Translations under genes and position numbers: made by a program
In this document: positions 28,513 to 38,308 of the stretch, one piece after another
How positions within the stretch are numbered: position 1 is the first letter of the stretch
Layout: the number at the start of each line of letters is the position of its first letter
Origin: Gallaecimonas mangrovi
Lineage (GTDB): Bacteria > Pseudomonadota > Gammaproteobacteria > Enterobacterales > Gallaecimonadaceae
Assembly (NCBI RefSeq): GCF_003367375.1
Contig: NZ_CP031416.1
Span: forward strand, 186,001 to 250,000
DNA: 64,000 nucleotides
Reading direction: 5' to 3'
Notes under the pieces: model-generated
Databases searched by the model: none
Told to the model about the DNA's origin: nothing
Seen by the model: only the letters and a program-made list of their open reading frames with translations

Positions 28513-30114
28513 TTACAGTTGTGGGCCCGCTTTCACTAGCGCCTTGCCTTCGGCGTTGTCGGTAAACTTCTCGAAGTTATCGACAAAACGCTGGGCCAGA
28601 TCGACGGCTTTGTGCTCCCAGTCAGCTTCGCTTGCATAGGTAGCACGGGGGTCGAGAATGGATTGGTCTTCGACGCCCGGCAGCGCTTGTGGCACCGCCA
28701 GCCCAAAATAAGGCAGGCTAACGAACTCGGCATTTTCGATGCTGCCGTCAAGAATGGCATCAATAATGGCGCGGGTGGCCTTAATGGAAATCCGCTTGCC
28801 AGTGCCGTTCCAACCGGTGTTAACCAAGTACGCTTCAGCGCCAACGGCTTCCATGCGTTTTACCAATACTTCGGCGTATTTAGTGGGGTGCAGGCTTAAA
28901 AAGGCGGCACCAAAGCAGCTGGAGAAGGTGGGGGTGGGTTCGGTAACGCCACGTTCGGTACCGGCCAGTTTGGCGGTAAAGCCAGACAAAAAGTAGTACT
29001 CGGCCTGGGCTTTGGTGAGCTTGGATACCGGCGGCAGTACACCAAAGGCATCGGCAGTCAGGAAAATAACCTTTTTGGCATGGCCCGCTTTCGATACTGG
29101 CTTAACGATGTTGTCGATGTGGTAAATGGGGTAGGAAACCCGGGTGTTCTCGGTTTTGGAGCCGTCGTCGAAATCAACGCTGTTATCGGCGCGCACGGTG
29201 ACGTTTTCTAACAGCGCATCACGGCGAATGGCGTTGTAAATATCCGGCTCGGCTTCCTGGCTAAGGTTGATGGTTTTGGCGTAGCAGCCACCTTCAAAGT
29301 TGAAGATACCATCGTCGTCCCAGCCGTGTTCGTCATCGCCAATCAGTGCCCGTTTCGGGTCGGTAGACAAGGTGGTTTTACCGGTACCGGACAGGCCAAA
29401 GAAAATGGCTACATCGCCTTCTTTACCGACGTTGGCAGAGCAGTGCATAGAGGCGATGCCTTTAAGCGGCAGCAGGTAGTTCATCATTGAGAACATACCT
29501 TTTTTCATTTCGCCGCCGTACCAAGTGCCGCCGATCAGCTGCATGCGCTCGGTCAGGTTGAAGGCCACGAAGTTTTCGCTGTTAAGGCCCTGCTGTTGCC
29601 AGTTGGGGTTACTGGTTTTAGCGCCGTTCATCACCACAAAGTCAGGCTGAAAGTCTTTCAGCTCAGCTTCCGTTGGGCGAATGAACATGTTTTTAACAAA
29701 GTGGGCTTGCCAGGCAACTTCGGTAATAAAACGCACGCTCAGGCGAGTGTCGCTGTTGGCTCCGCAGTAAGTGTCTACTACGAACAAACGCTTACCAGAA
29801 AGTTGCTTAGTTACCAAACCCTTGAGGTCTTGCCAGACTTCGTTGCTGATCGGCTTATTATCGTTTTTGCCTTGATCAGACCACCAGACGGTGTCTTTGG
29901 TGGTGTCGTCGCGAACAATGTATTTGTCCTTTGGCGAGCGGCCGGTAAAGATACCGGTGTCAACGGAGACAGCCCCGAGGGTGGTAACGATGCCTTTTTC
30001 ATAACCCTCTAAATCTGCACGAGTTTCTTCTTCAAAAAGCTGCTCGTAACTTGGGTTATAAAGGACTTCCTGGACGGCGCTGATACCGTACTGGCCCAGA
30101 TCGATTTGACGCAT
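28513..30114 (-). CDS. pckA: phosphoenolpyruvate carboxykinase (ATP)
   Basis: PckA converts oxaloacetate and ATP to phosphoenolpyruvate and CO2, the entry step of gluconeogenesis. The 533-residue length is normal. It has the phosphoryl-binding loop [18 protein letters not shown] near residue 240, a metal-binding stretch [12 protein letters not shown] right after it, the oxaloacetate-binding region [10 protein letters not shown] near residue 58, and late motif [16 protein letters not shown] is 8 bases before the ATG. Gene order with hslO/hslR and ompR/envZ is conserved in relatives, but here about 14 kb of accessory DNA separates pckA from hslO. Confidence 0.97.
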   Translation of the reverse strand: MRQIDLGQYGISAVQEVLYNPSYEQLFEEETRADLEGYEKGIVTTLGAVSVDTGIFTGRSPKDKYIVRDDTTKDTVWWSDQGKNDNKPISNEVWQDLKGLVTKQLSGKRLFVVDTYCGANSDTRLSVRFITEVAWQAHFVKNMFIRPTEAELKDFQPDFVVMNGAKTSNPNWQQQGLNSENFVAFNLTERMQLIGGTWYGGEMKKGMFSMMNYLLPLKGIASMHCSANVGKEGDVAIFFGLSGTGKTTLSTDPKRALIGDDEHGWDDDGIFNFEGGCYAKTINLSQEAEPDIYNAIRRDALLENVTVRADNSVDFDDGSKTENTRVSYPIYHIDNIVKPVSKAGHAKKVIFLTADAFGVLPPVSKLTKAQAEYYFLSGFTAKLAGTERGVTEPTPTFSSCFGAAFLSLHPTKYAEVLVKRMEAVGAEAYLVNTGWNGTGKRISIKATRAIIDAILDGSIENAEFVSLPYFGLAVPQALPGVEDQSILDPRATYASEADWEHKAVDLAQRFVDNFEKFTDNAEGKALVKAGPQL

Positions 30115-30414
30115 AGGGACTGGCTCCTAGGGTACGTAGTGTCTAAATGTAGGGACTTGTCTATCTTTTATACGGCGGCATTGTAGCCCAAGTGTGGCCT
30201 CAACAGCACGCATCTAGATCATCATTTTTGAAAGACTTTCAGGGTTCATTACAGCGGCCGTTTTAAACGGTTACCTGAGTAAAAACTTTGTAAGTTGAAG
30301 CCAAGAAAGAGGTTATTCAAAGGTTTTTTCTTTTCTGGCTTGTGACAATGCTTTGACGTGATAATTAACTCAGTATCTTCGGTGGTATCGGTTTGGACCG
30401 AACAAGGATCGCAT
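30115..30414. other. intergenic region between divergent pckA and first protease
   Basis: This 300-base AT-richer gap must hold the promoters of pckA (minus) and of the protease (plus). I see no gene, no clear sigma-70 box pair and no long inverted repeat. The only translation signal is AAGGA at 30404-30408, about 6 bases before the protease's GTG. Confidence 0.4.
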
Positions 30415-33400
30415 GTGACTAGGTTTCGCTTTTTTATGACCCCTTTGGCGCTGGCAATGGTGGCGCTGCCTGCGGCGGCGCAACTTTCTGTTGCCAGCAA
30501 CGCTGACGTAATAGACAAAGTTAAGCTCAAGGCTGTTGATACCGACAAGGCCAGCCAAGGGCCAATAAAAAAGCTGGCCAGTAAGCGTTACATTGTTGAG
30601 CTAACCGGTAAGTCGGTAGCGGCTTATGGTGGCAACATTAAAGGCCTGGCCGCCGCCCAGCGCACAGCTAAAGGTACCCTCAATTTTTCCTCAGCCAGCA
30701 CCAAAGCCTACCAAAGCCACCTTGCCTCGGAGCACAGCCAAACCCAAACCGCCTTTAAAGCGGCCTTCCCTAATGGCCAGGTAAAGCGCAGTTACAGCGT
30801 GGTGTTTAACGGTATGGCAGTGCAGGGCAGCCACCTGAATAAAGCTGCCTTGGCATCGCTACCCAATGTAAAAGCTGTCTACGAAGACAAGCTTATTCAA
30901 GTCAAAGACGCGCAATCGCTTGCAACCATCAATGCCAGTAGTGCCTGGTCGACCCTGGGTGCCGGTACGACCGGCGCTACCGCTGGCAGCGGTATTCGGG
31001 TTGCAGTTATCGACTCCGGTATTCGCAACGATAACGCCATGTTTGACGACAGTGGCTTTACCGCGCCCTCTGACTTGCCCGACGACGATTACTGTCACAC
31101 CACCGACAGCAGCTTTTGTAATAACAAGCTGATTGTGGCGCGCCTGTACGATGCTCCCGATGGCACCTCCTCAAGTGAATACACCACCAGCCCCACCGAC
31201 TATGTAGGCCATGGTACCCATGTGGCCGGTATTGCCGTGGGCGACCCGGTAACGGCCACCTATCAAGGCAGTTCTTACAGCATTTCCGGGGTGGCTCCTG
31301 GCGCCTATTTAATGGTGTATAAGGCGCTGTTTTATGATGGCTCGACCGCCTCGGGTGACACGTCAACGCTTATCTCGGCGATGGAAGACGCGGTGTCAGA
31401 CGGCGCCGATGTCATTAATAACTCTTGGGGGGGCAGCGCCGGTGTTGACCCTGCTGAAAGCCCTTTTCAACAGATTTATACCAACGTTGAAGATGCCGGT
31501 GTGGTGATTGCTACCGCTGCCGGTAACGACGGCAACAGTAGCAATACCATTGATTGCCCGGCCTGTATTGAAGCGGGTATTGCGGTGGCAAACAGCCAGG
31601 ATGGCCAAGAATTTGTGAACACCGTTACCGTTGATGGCACCAGCTATGAAGCGGTTGAAGGCACCTCTTCGGTGAGCCTTGCTGACCTTGATAGCAGCGA
31701 CCTAACGGCGCCGTTGCTGTCGGCTGCGGTGGAAGATGCCAGCAACGCCGACGGTTGCGATGCTTTCCCTAGCGGCACCTTCACCGACAGTTATGCCCTT
31801 ATTGAGCGTGGCACCTGTACCTTTACCACCAAAGCCGATAACGCCGAAGCCGCCGGAGCCCTGGGTATTGTGGTTTACGACAATGAATCGGAAAGCCTCT
31901 TTACCATGGCCATGGACGACGCCAGCATTCCAGGGGTGCTTATTAGCCAAAGTGACGGCGAGACCATTGAAGCCTTGCTGGCAGCCGGCTCGGAAGATGT
32001 GACCTTAAGTGCTGATATCAGCCAGTACATCGATGATTCATTGGTGGATGTGATGAGCAGCTCCTCGTCCCGTGGCCCCAACGGCGATGCCAGTATCTTA
32101 AAGCCAGACCTGGCGGCGCCCGGCACCAATATTCTTTCTGCCACCTCGCCCGACAGCTACGACTCTGACTACACAGTAATGAGCGGCACCTCTATGGCCA
32201 CCCCGCATGTGGCAGGGGCGGCAGCGCTGATTTTAGCGGCCCATTCAGACTGGACGCCGCAAGAAGTGAAAGCCGCGCTTACCACCACCGCCAGCACCGA
32301 TGTACTGGATGATGACGCCAGTACCGCCGCCACGCCGTTTGCCATGGGGGCTGGCCGTATTGATGTGGGTAAGGCCATTAACGCCGCGTTGTCGGTGTCG
32401 CCGGTGTCGCTAGCCAGTGGCAGTTGCGAATCAAGCTGTTCTTTTAGTGTTGATACCACCAACTTGCTTGATAGCAGCGTTACTTGGGTTGGCACCATCA
32501 GCTTCACCAGTTCTGCGGTAACCGGCACCGTTACCGCCGACAGCGATGTGCAGGGTGATGACAGTAACGACATGGTCCTCGCCGCCGACGGTACTGGCAG
32601 CTTTACCGTGGCGGTAGATACCTCGGCCGCCAGCTCTGATACTTGGTATTTTGGTACCGTCACCTGGACCGACAGCGCCGGTAGCGAAGAAACCGCCCAT
32701 ATGCCGGTTGCGGTCTATGTGGGGGATCTGGATACCAGCAGTACCGCCAGCGCTTCGCTAACTACCACGGCCGGCACCGTAACAGCCGGTAATAGTTTGG
32801 CCGCCAGCACCGTACTGACCAACGGCACTGTTGACGACACTCTCACCGTTACCACCACCATTCCTAGCGGTGTTACGGTGGCAGGCACCCCCACCGCAAC
32901 GGTGTCGGGCGGCAGCCAAAGCAGCTTTAGTTATGACAGTTCCAGCCAGGAAATGACCTGGACCGGTACCTTGGATGCCGGTGCTACGTCGCTTAGCTCC
33001 GGGCCATCTTGGTTATCGAGCCTAACCTCTCTTACCGACGGTTATTCGCCTTACACCATCAGTTGCTCAACCGCCTGTGACGACGGTGAAGCCACCATTG
33101 ATGTGTCGGCCTTTGGCTTTACCTATATGGGGACCAGCGTTTCAACCCTGACCCTTGGCACCAACGGTTACATTACCGTCAACGACGCCAGCGTAACGAA
33201 CTCCGCCACCAACGACGACCTACCTTCCAGCCGGGTCAGTGGCGGTATGCTGGCACCTTTCTGGGCGGATTTAGATTTATCGGGTACCGGTGGTTGGTAC
33301 TATCAGGAAATTACGGATGGCACCAACAGCTACCTGGTGATTGAGTGGTACGACGCTACTCTCTATGGCGATACCAGCGGTAACAGCTATAGCTTCCAGG

Positions 33401-34080
33401 TGATCTTTGAGCTGAACTCCGACAACGTTTACTTCCATTATCTGACCTTGTCAGACCTGCCCGATGACCTCACCGTTGGCCTGCAAAATAATGCCGGTAA
33501 TGTTGGTGATGCCCTTTATTACGATGGTTCTGGCACCGAGCCTGCTGCTGGCGACGCCTACACCGTGAGCTACACCAGCCCAGGTTCGGTAACCCTTGGC
33601 TACAATATCAGCGCGCTGCCCAGTGCCGGTGATGTGACCGCCAGTACCACCGAGGGCAGCGCTGTTACCGTTGATTTGTTGTCGCAGTTAGACAGTGCCA
33701 CTTACACCATTGCCGCTACTGCCAGCGGTGGCGATTTAGACGCGTCTTCCAACGCGGTGTTTGAATCTGACCCCGATGGCGATGCTGCCGATGACGGCAT
33801 CACTATTACCAGTGAACCCGCCTCAGGTACGGTGACGGTAGCAGACGATGGCACCACCACTTACACCCCTGACAGAGGGTTCTCGGGCACCGACAGCTTC
33901 AGTTACACCCTGACCGACTCTGCCGGCAACGTCAGTACTGCTGGCACTGCCACCATTACCGTAACCGCGGCTACCAGCAGCAGTTCGACCAGCCAATCAG
34001 GTGGCGGCGGTGGTGGTGCCTTCGGCTGGCTGCCACTGTTGCTGCTGAGCCTGGTTGGTTACCGGCGCAGGCGCCGCTAA
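30415..34080 (+). CDS. secreted subtilisin-like protease 1 with PA, NIDO-like domains and GlyGly-CTERM tail
   Basis: This 1221-residue S8 serine protease starts at GTG (AAGGA before it) with signal peptide FMTPLALAMVALPAAAQ. An inhibitor I9-like propeptide region (KRYIVELTGKSVAAYGG) follows, then a subtilase domain with Asp200 (VAVIDSGIRND), His269 (GHGTHVAGI) and Ser593 (MSGTSMATPHVAGA). A PA domain (about 430-540) is inserted between His and Ser. Downstream are beta-sandwich repeats, a nidogen-like domain around TLTLGTNGYITVNDASV, and a cadherin-like repeat with YTPDRGFSGTDSFSYTLTD. The C-terminus is Ser/Gly-rich, then GGGGGGAFGWLPLLLLSLVG and a run of Arg, a GlyGly-CTERM-type sorting tail for type II secretion and rhombosortase cleavage. 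First of three paralogues, each with its own terminator. Confidence 0.93.
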   Translation: MTRFRFFMTPLALAMVALPAAAQLSVASNADVIDKVKLKAVDTDKASQGPIKKLASKRYIVELTGKSVAAYGGNIKGLAAAQRTAKGTLNFSSASTKAYQSHLASEHSQTQTAFKAAFPNGQVKRSYSVVFNGMAVQGSHLNKAALASLPNVKAVYEDKLIQVKDAQSLATINASSAWSTLGAGTTGATAGSGIRVAVIDSGIRNDNAMFDDSGFTAPSDLPDDDYCHTTDSSFCNNKLIVARLYDAPDGTSSSEYTTSPTDYVGHGTHVAGIAVGDPVTATYQGSSYSISGVAPGAYLMVYKALFYDGSTASGDTSTLISAMEDAVSDGADVINNSWGGSAGVDPAESPFQQIYTNVEDAGVVIATAAGNDGNSSNTIDCPACIEAGIAVANSQDGQEFVNTVTVDGTSYEAVEGTSSVSLADLDSSDLTAPLLSAAVEDASNADGCDAFPSGTFTDSYALIERGTCTFTTKADNAEAAGALGIVVYDNESESLFTMAMDDASIPGVLISQSDGETIEALLAAGSEDVTLSADISQYIDDSLVDVMSSSSSRGPNGDASILKPDLAAPGTNILSATSPDSYDSDYTVMSGTSMATPHVAGAAALILAAHSDWTPQEVKAALTTTASTDVLDDDASTAATPFAMGAGRIDVGKAINAALSVSPVSLASGSCESSCSFSVDTTNLLDSSVTWVGTISFTSSAVTGTVTADSDVQGDDSNDMVLAADGTGSFTVAVDTSAASSDTWYFGTVTWTDSAGSEETAHMPVAVYVGDLDTSSTASASLTTTAGTVTAGNSLAASTVLTNGTVDDTLTVTTTIPSGVTVAGTPTATVSGGSQSSFSYDSSSQEMTWTGTLDAGATSLSSGPSWLSSLTSLTDGYSPYTISCSTACDDGEATIDVSAFGFTYMGTSVSTLTLGTNGYITVNDASVTNSATNDDLPSSRVSGGMLAPFWADLDLSGTGGWYYQEITDGTNSYLVIEWYDATLYGDTSGNSYSFQVIFELNSDNVYFHYLTLSDLPDDLTVGLQNNAGNVGDALYYDGSGTEPAAGDAYTVSYTSPGSVTLGYNISALPSAGDVTASTTEGSAVTVDLLSQLDSATYTIAATASGGDLDASSNAVFESDPDGDAADDGITITSEPASGTVTVADDGTTTYTPDRGFSGTDSFSYTLTDSAGNVSTAGTATITVTAATSSSSTSQSGGGGGGAFGWLPLLLLSLVGYRRRRR

Positions 34081-34091
34081 TGCGTTGATCT

Positions 34092-34120
34092 AAAAAAGGC
34101 CCCGTTTGGGGCCTTTTTTT
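34092..34120 (+). terminator. rho-independent terminator of protease 1
   Basis: An AAAGGCCCC/GGGGCCTTT stem with a short loop and a run of seven T residues begins 12 bases after the stop. Confidence 0.85.
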
Positions 34121-34297
34121 GTGGCTGCGCTTAGCAGTGGTTCATTTTACAGCTTGCACATATCACAAAACCAAAGTCAGTATGTTTCCCAATTGTTTAA
34201 AAATTGTTTTTATTCGGCTTTAATCTGAAACGACATGGAGTGGGCGCAGTAAGCCTTTTCGCTTGCCCGCCAATCATAACGACAAGAGGGACCAACA

Positions 34298-37200
34298 GTG
34301 ACACCCAATTCTCTTTTTAAACTCAGCCCGTTGATGCTTGCATTGGCGGCGGGCACGGCTCTGGCTGCCGAGCTCAAGCCTGCCGATAACTTCAAAGTAT
34401 TTGACCAAGTCACCCTTCGGGGCGACAAAATCGACAAAGCCAACCTGCCCAGCCGCGAATATGTGGCCGACCAATATATCGTTGAATTTAACGACTCGCC
34501 GGTGGCCGCCAGCAGCGCGGTAGCGGTGTCCAGCAGCACAACAACAACCAGCACCAGCAGCCTGAAACCCAAAATCAATTTTGCCTCCAGCGCCGTTAAA
34601 AGCCACAGAGCCAAAATTAAATCTGAGCAGGCAACCGCCATTAGCTCCTTGGGCCGCAAATACCCCGGCGCCAAGGTAAAACGCCAATACAATGTGGTGT
34701 TCAACGGTATGGTGGTGCAGGGCAAGGGCATTGATATGGCCCAACTTAAAGCGCTGCCCAACGTTAAAGCGGTTTACCGCGATGAAGTGATCCAAGTGAA
34801 AATGGACCAGTCACTGCCGATCATTAACGCGCCAGAGGCTTGGGCGGAACTGGGCGGCCGCTCCACCGCCGGCCAGGGCATTCGCGTGGCGGTGGTAGAC
34901 TCCGGTATTCGCCCTGAAAACCCGATGTTTGATGACGCTGGCATGCCAGCGCCAACCGACCTGCCAGACGACGATTACTGCCACACCACCGACCCGAGCT
35001 TTTGTAATAACAAGCTGATTGTGGCCCGCTATTACACCGCGTCGTCCAGCACCGCCAGTTATGAATACACCGACAGCCCCTTGGGCTGGAATGGCCATGG
35101 TACCCATGTCGCCGGCACGGCTGTTGGGGTGCCGGTGCAGGTGACCTATGGCGCTGGCACTTATGATATTTCCGGTGTGGCACCGGGTGCCTATTTGATG
35201 GCCTACAAGGCCCTTTATTACAACGGCTCTACTGCCAGCGGTTTGGGCAGTAGCTTGATTTCTGCCGTAGAAGACGCCGTGGCTGATGGCGCCGACGTTA
35301 TTAATAACTCCTGGGGCGGCAGCGCCGGTGGCGACCCGAACCAGAGCGCGTACAAAGAAGTGTGGGAAAACGCCGAAGCGGCCGGGGTAGTGGTGGTGTC
35401 TGCCGCCGGTAACGACGGCAACAGCGAAAGCACCATTGGTTGCCCAGGCTGTGTGGAATCCGGCATTACCGTTGCCAACACCCAAACCGGCCGCAGTTTT
35501 GTTGAAACCCTCACGGTTGACGGCTTAGGTGACTTTAATGCCGTGGAAGGTACCTCTTCGGTACAGTTTGCAAGTGTTGACGACAGCGCCTTAACCGGCT
35601 CGATGATCGCCGCCTCCACCATTGATAGCGCCAATGTTGAAGGTTGTGATGCCTTCCCCGATGACGCCTTTGCTGGCAGCTATGCGCTGATCTCCCGTGG
35701 TAGCTGTACCTTTACCGTGAAAGCCGACAACGCCGCAGCGGCCGGTGCCATTGGTATGGTGGTGTATAACAGCGCCTCGGGTGCGCCCATTATTATGTCG
35801 ATGGATGATGCCACCATTCCGGCGGTGATGGTTAGCCAAGATGACGGCGCCACCTTGGAAACTGCCGCCGCTGAAGGCGCCTTGAACATCACCATTGACC
35901 CAGACTTGGTTTCCTACGTTGACCCAAGCCTGGTTGATGTTATGAATAGCTCGTCGTCCCGCGGCCCCAATGGCGACAACAGCTTTATTAAGCCTGACTT
36001 GGCCGCCCCCGGCACCAACATTTTGTCGGCCTATTCCCCCGACGAAGCCGGTGATGCCGACACCCAGTTTGCGGTATTAACCGGTACCTCTATGGCCAGC
36101 CCCCATGTGGCCGGTTCTGCGGCCCTGGTGCTGGCAGCGCATCCTGACTGGACACCGGCTGAAGTGAAATCAGCATTGGTCAATACCAGTAACACCGCCG
36201 TGCTTGACGACGACGGTGAAACCCCGGCCACGCCTTTTGCCATGGGCGCTGGGCGCCTGGACGTTAGCCAGGCCATCAACAGTGCGTTGGCCTTGGCGCC
36301 GGTATCACTGTCAGGGCCAGACTGCGTGTCGGCATGCAGCTTTGAAGTCGATACCACCAGCCTGGTGGGCTACAAAGCCAGCTGGACCGGTGCGGTAAGC
36401 TTTGAGAACAGCACCGTCAGCGGCAGCTTGAGTGTGGACGGCCATGGCCACCATCAGTCGGCCAATGCCATGTCGCTTAAAGCTGGCGGCAGCGGCAGCT
36501 TTACCGTTGCTGTTGATACCAGCCTGGCTGACCGTGACCAATGGTACTTCGGCGAAGTGACCTTTACCGACCAAGACGGCAAAGCACCGATGGTGCATAT
36601 GCCCATTGCCGTTTATGCCGGTAACAGCACCGACGCAACAGTGCTGAGTTCAACGGCGGGCAGCACCACCCCTGGCGTGCCGGTAGCGGCGCAAACGGTC
36701 TTTACCAATAAGTCCATCAGTGATGCCGCCACAGTATCGGTGAGCTTCCCGGATACGGTAACCGTTGCCAGTGAGCCGGTTGCCACCGTAACCAATGCCA
36801 CCCAAAGCAGCTTTGCTTATGACGCATCTAGCAAAACTGCCACCTGGACCGGCACTGTTAACGAGCCGCTAGGTTCCCTTGAAACCGGCCCAAGCTGGCT
36901 TGACAGCCTGCCTTCGCTGACCGACGGCTTTAGCCCATACACCTTAAGCTGTTCCACTTCTTGTGATGAAGGCACCTTAACCCTGAGTCTGTCGAGCTAC
37001 GGCTTGTCGTTTATGGGGCAAAGCATTTCTACCCTGACCTTGGGCACCAACGGTTATATCGCCTTTAACGGTGGCAGCGTGTCGTCTTCTTACTACAACG
37101 ACACCATGCCCAGCAGCCGGGTTAGCGGTGCGGTGCTGGCACCGTTCTGGACCGACCTGGATATGACCAGCACCGGCGGTTGGTACTATCAGTTCATCAC

Positions 37201-37987
37201 CGATGGCAGCGACTACTACTTGGTGTTTGAGTGGAAAGACGTACCGCTTTACGACGATGACAGCGGCAACACTTACACCTTCCAGGTGCTGTTTAAGCTC
37301 AACAGTGATGACGTGTACGTGCATTACGTGTCGATGGGCGACATGCCGGAAAACGTCACCGCAGGTTTGCAGGACGCTTCGGCCGTGGGTAGCTCACTCT
37401 ATGTGGACGGCAGTGGCACCGTGCCCGCGTCTGGCACCAGCTTTGAGGTAAGTCACCAAGCCGGTGGCAGTGTCAGCCTCGACTACAGCGTTAGCGCCAG
37501 CAGCCTGACCGCCGCCGACGACACCTTGGAAACCAGCAAAGGTGAAGCGGCCAGCATTGACCTGCTCTCCGGCCTGTCTGGCAGCCGCCATGCCATTAAT
37601 TCTGCGGTAAGTGGTGGTAGCGTTAGCGAAACTGCCGAAGCGGTACTGGTGGTTAGCCCCGACGGTGAAGCGGCAGCGGTTAGCATTAGCAGCCAGCCTA
37701 AACACGGTAAAGTTACGGTGGCTGACGGCACCGCCACTTACACGCCGTTCCATGGTTATACCGGCACCGACAGCTTCAGCTATACCCTGACCGATGAATC
37801 TGGCAACGCCAGCGAACCGGGCACCGTAACGGTGACTGTTACCGGTAGTAGCAACGGCCACCCGGGCCATGGCGATCACGGTAATGGTTATCCTGGGCAC
37901 GGCGACCACGGTGACCAGCACCCAGGCCATAATGACCACGGTAAAGGCCATGGCAACAGCGGCCATAGCTGGTGGAAATGGTGGTAA
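34298..37987 (+). CDS. secreted subtilisin-like protease 2 with His-rich C-terminal tail
   Basis: This 1229-residue paralogue of protease 1 has a GTG start with AGAGGG 7 bases upstream, a signal peptide (SPLMLALAAGTALAA), and a catalytic triad Asp201 (VAVVDSGIRPEN), His270 (GHGTHVAGT) and Ser598 (LTGTSMASPHVAGS). It has the same PA insertion, beta-sandwich and NIDO-like domains and a YTPFHGYTGTDSFSYTLTD repeat. It differs at the end: the GlyGly-CTERM helix is missing and replaced by a His/Gly/Asp tail of about 45 residues with repeats of PGHGDHG, ending in HSWWKWW. That tail looks metal-binding and is not a membrane anchor. Conserved tandem position and shared order indicate local duplication. 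Confidence 0.92.
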   Translation: MTPNSLFKLSPLMLALAAGTALAAELKPADNFKVFDQVTLRGDKIDKANLPSREYVADQYIVEFNDSPVAASSAVAVSSSTTTTSTSSLKPKINFASSAVKSHRAKIKSEQATAISSLGRKYPGAKVKRQYNVVFNGMVVQGKGIDMAQLKALPNVKAVYRDEVIQVKMDQSLPIINAPEAWAELGGRSTAGQGIRVAVVDSGIRPENPMFDDAGMPAPTDLPDDDYCHTTDPSFCNNKLIVARYYTASSSTASYEYTDSPLGWNGHGTHVAGTAVGVPVQVTYGAGTYDISGVAPGAYLMAYKALYYNGSTASGLGSSLISAVEDAVADGADVINNSWGGSAGGDPNQSAYKEVWENAEAAGVVVVSAAGNDGNSESTIGCPGCVESGITVANTQTGRSFVETLTVDGLGDFNAVEGTSSVQFASVDDSALTGSMIAASTIDSANVEGCDAFPDDAFAGSYALISRGSCTFTVKADNAAAAGAIGMVVYNSASGAPIIMSMDDATIPAVMVSQDDGATLETAAAEGALNITIDPDLVSYVDPSLVDVMNSSSSRGPNGDNSFIKPDLAAPGTNILSAYSPDEAGDADTQFAVLTGTSMASPHVAGSAALVLAAHPDWTPAEVKSALVNTSNTAVLDDDGETPATPFAMGAGRLDVSQAINSALALAPVSLSGPDCVSACSFEVDTTSLVGYKASWTGAVSFENSTVSGSLSVDGHGHHQSANAMSLKAGGSGSFTVAVDTSLADRDQWYFGEVTFTDQDGKAPMVHMPIAVYAGNSTDATVLSSTAGSTTPGVPVAAQTVFTNKSISDAATVSVSFPDTVTVASEPVATVTNATQSSFAYDASSKTATWTGTVNEPLGSLETGPSWLDSLPSLTDGFSPYTLSCSTSCDEGTLTLSLSSYGLSFMGQSISTLTLGTNGYIAFNGGSVSSSYYNDTMPSSRVSGAVLAPFWTDLDMTSTGGWYYQFITDGSDYYLVFEWKDVPLYDDDSGNTYTFQVLFKLNSDDVYVHYVSMGDMPENVTAGLQDASAVGSSLYVDGSGTVPASGTSFEVSHQAGGSVSLDYSVSASSLTAADDTLETSKGEAASIDLLSGLSGSRHAINSAVSGGSVSETAEAVLVVSPDGEAAAVSISSQPKHGKVTVADGTATYTPFHGYTGTDSFSYTLTDESGNASEPGTVTVTVTGSSNGHPGHGDHGNGYPGHGDHGDQHPGHNDHGKGHGNSGHSWWKWW

Positions 37988-38007
37988 ATACCTAAAACTC
38001 CCTTGCT

Positions 38008-38037
38008 AAAAGCCCCGCATTTTGCGGGGTTTTTTTT
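38008..38037 (+). terminator. rho-independent terminator of protease 2
   Basis: An AAGCCCCGCA/TGCGGGGTTT stem, then eight T residues, 20 bases after the stop. Confidence 0.85.
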
Positions 38038-38308
38038 GTGACTGGTTAGGCAAATAAGAATAAAAAATTCCAAATGTGCATAATTTATGGCTTACTGGCG
38101 TCGCTCATTTAAATAAGCAAAGTTATTGAAAAATTTGCGCAAATTGTGAGTTTGATAATCAGTACCATGTGAAGGAATAGGTGCACGCACGGAAGCAAAG
38201 TCAGCACAACCCGCCTCTTTTGCTAAGTCCGCATCCACTCCCAGTCCTCTGTCCGGAAGTCTTGAGCGCCATGGCGCCACATGCGTAGTAACTTGAGGAA
38301 AAATCGAC
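38038..38308. other. upstream region of protease 3
   Basis: The 321-base gap between proteases 2 and 3 contains the terminator of protease 2 and then about 270 AT-richer bases. No gene is convincing here: an antisense frame of 72 codons overlaps the protease start and has no translation signal. Short AT-rich elements such as GATAAT (near 38155) could be part of a promoter, but spacing to a -35 box is not convincing. Confidence 0.35.

Noticed and set aside
34811-35485. Long antisense frame within protease 2 (224 residues), and similar antisense frames within proteases 1 and 3
   Set aside because: They mirror the strongly biased codon use of the sense genes, have no ribosome sites and no protein-like features. 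Treated as shadows.
37858-37980. Repeated GGCCACGGTGACCAC-like DNA units looking like a repeat array
   Set aside because: They are coding repeats of the His/Gly tail in protease 2, not a CRISPR array: no regular spacers or palindromic units.
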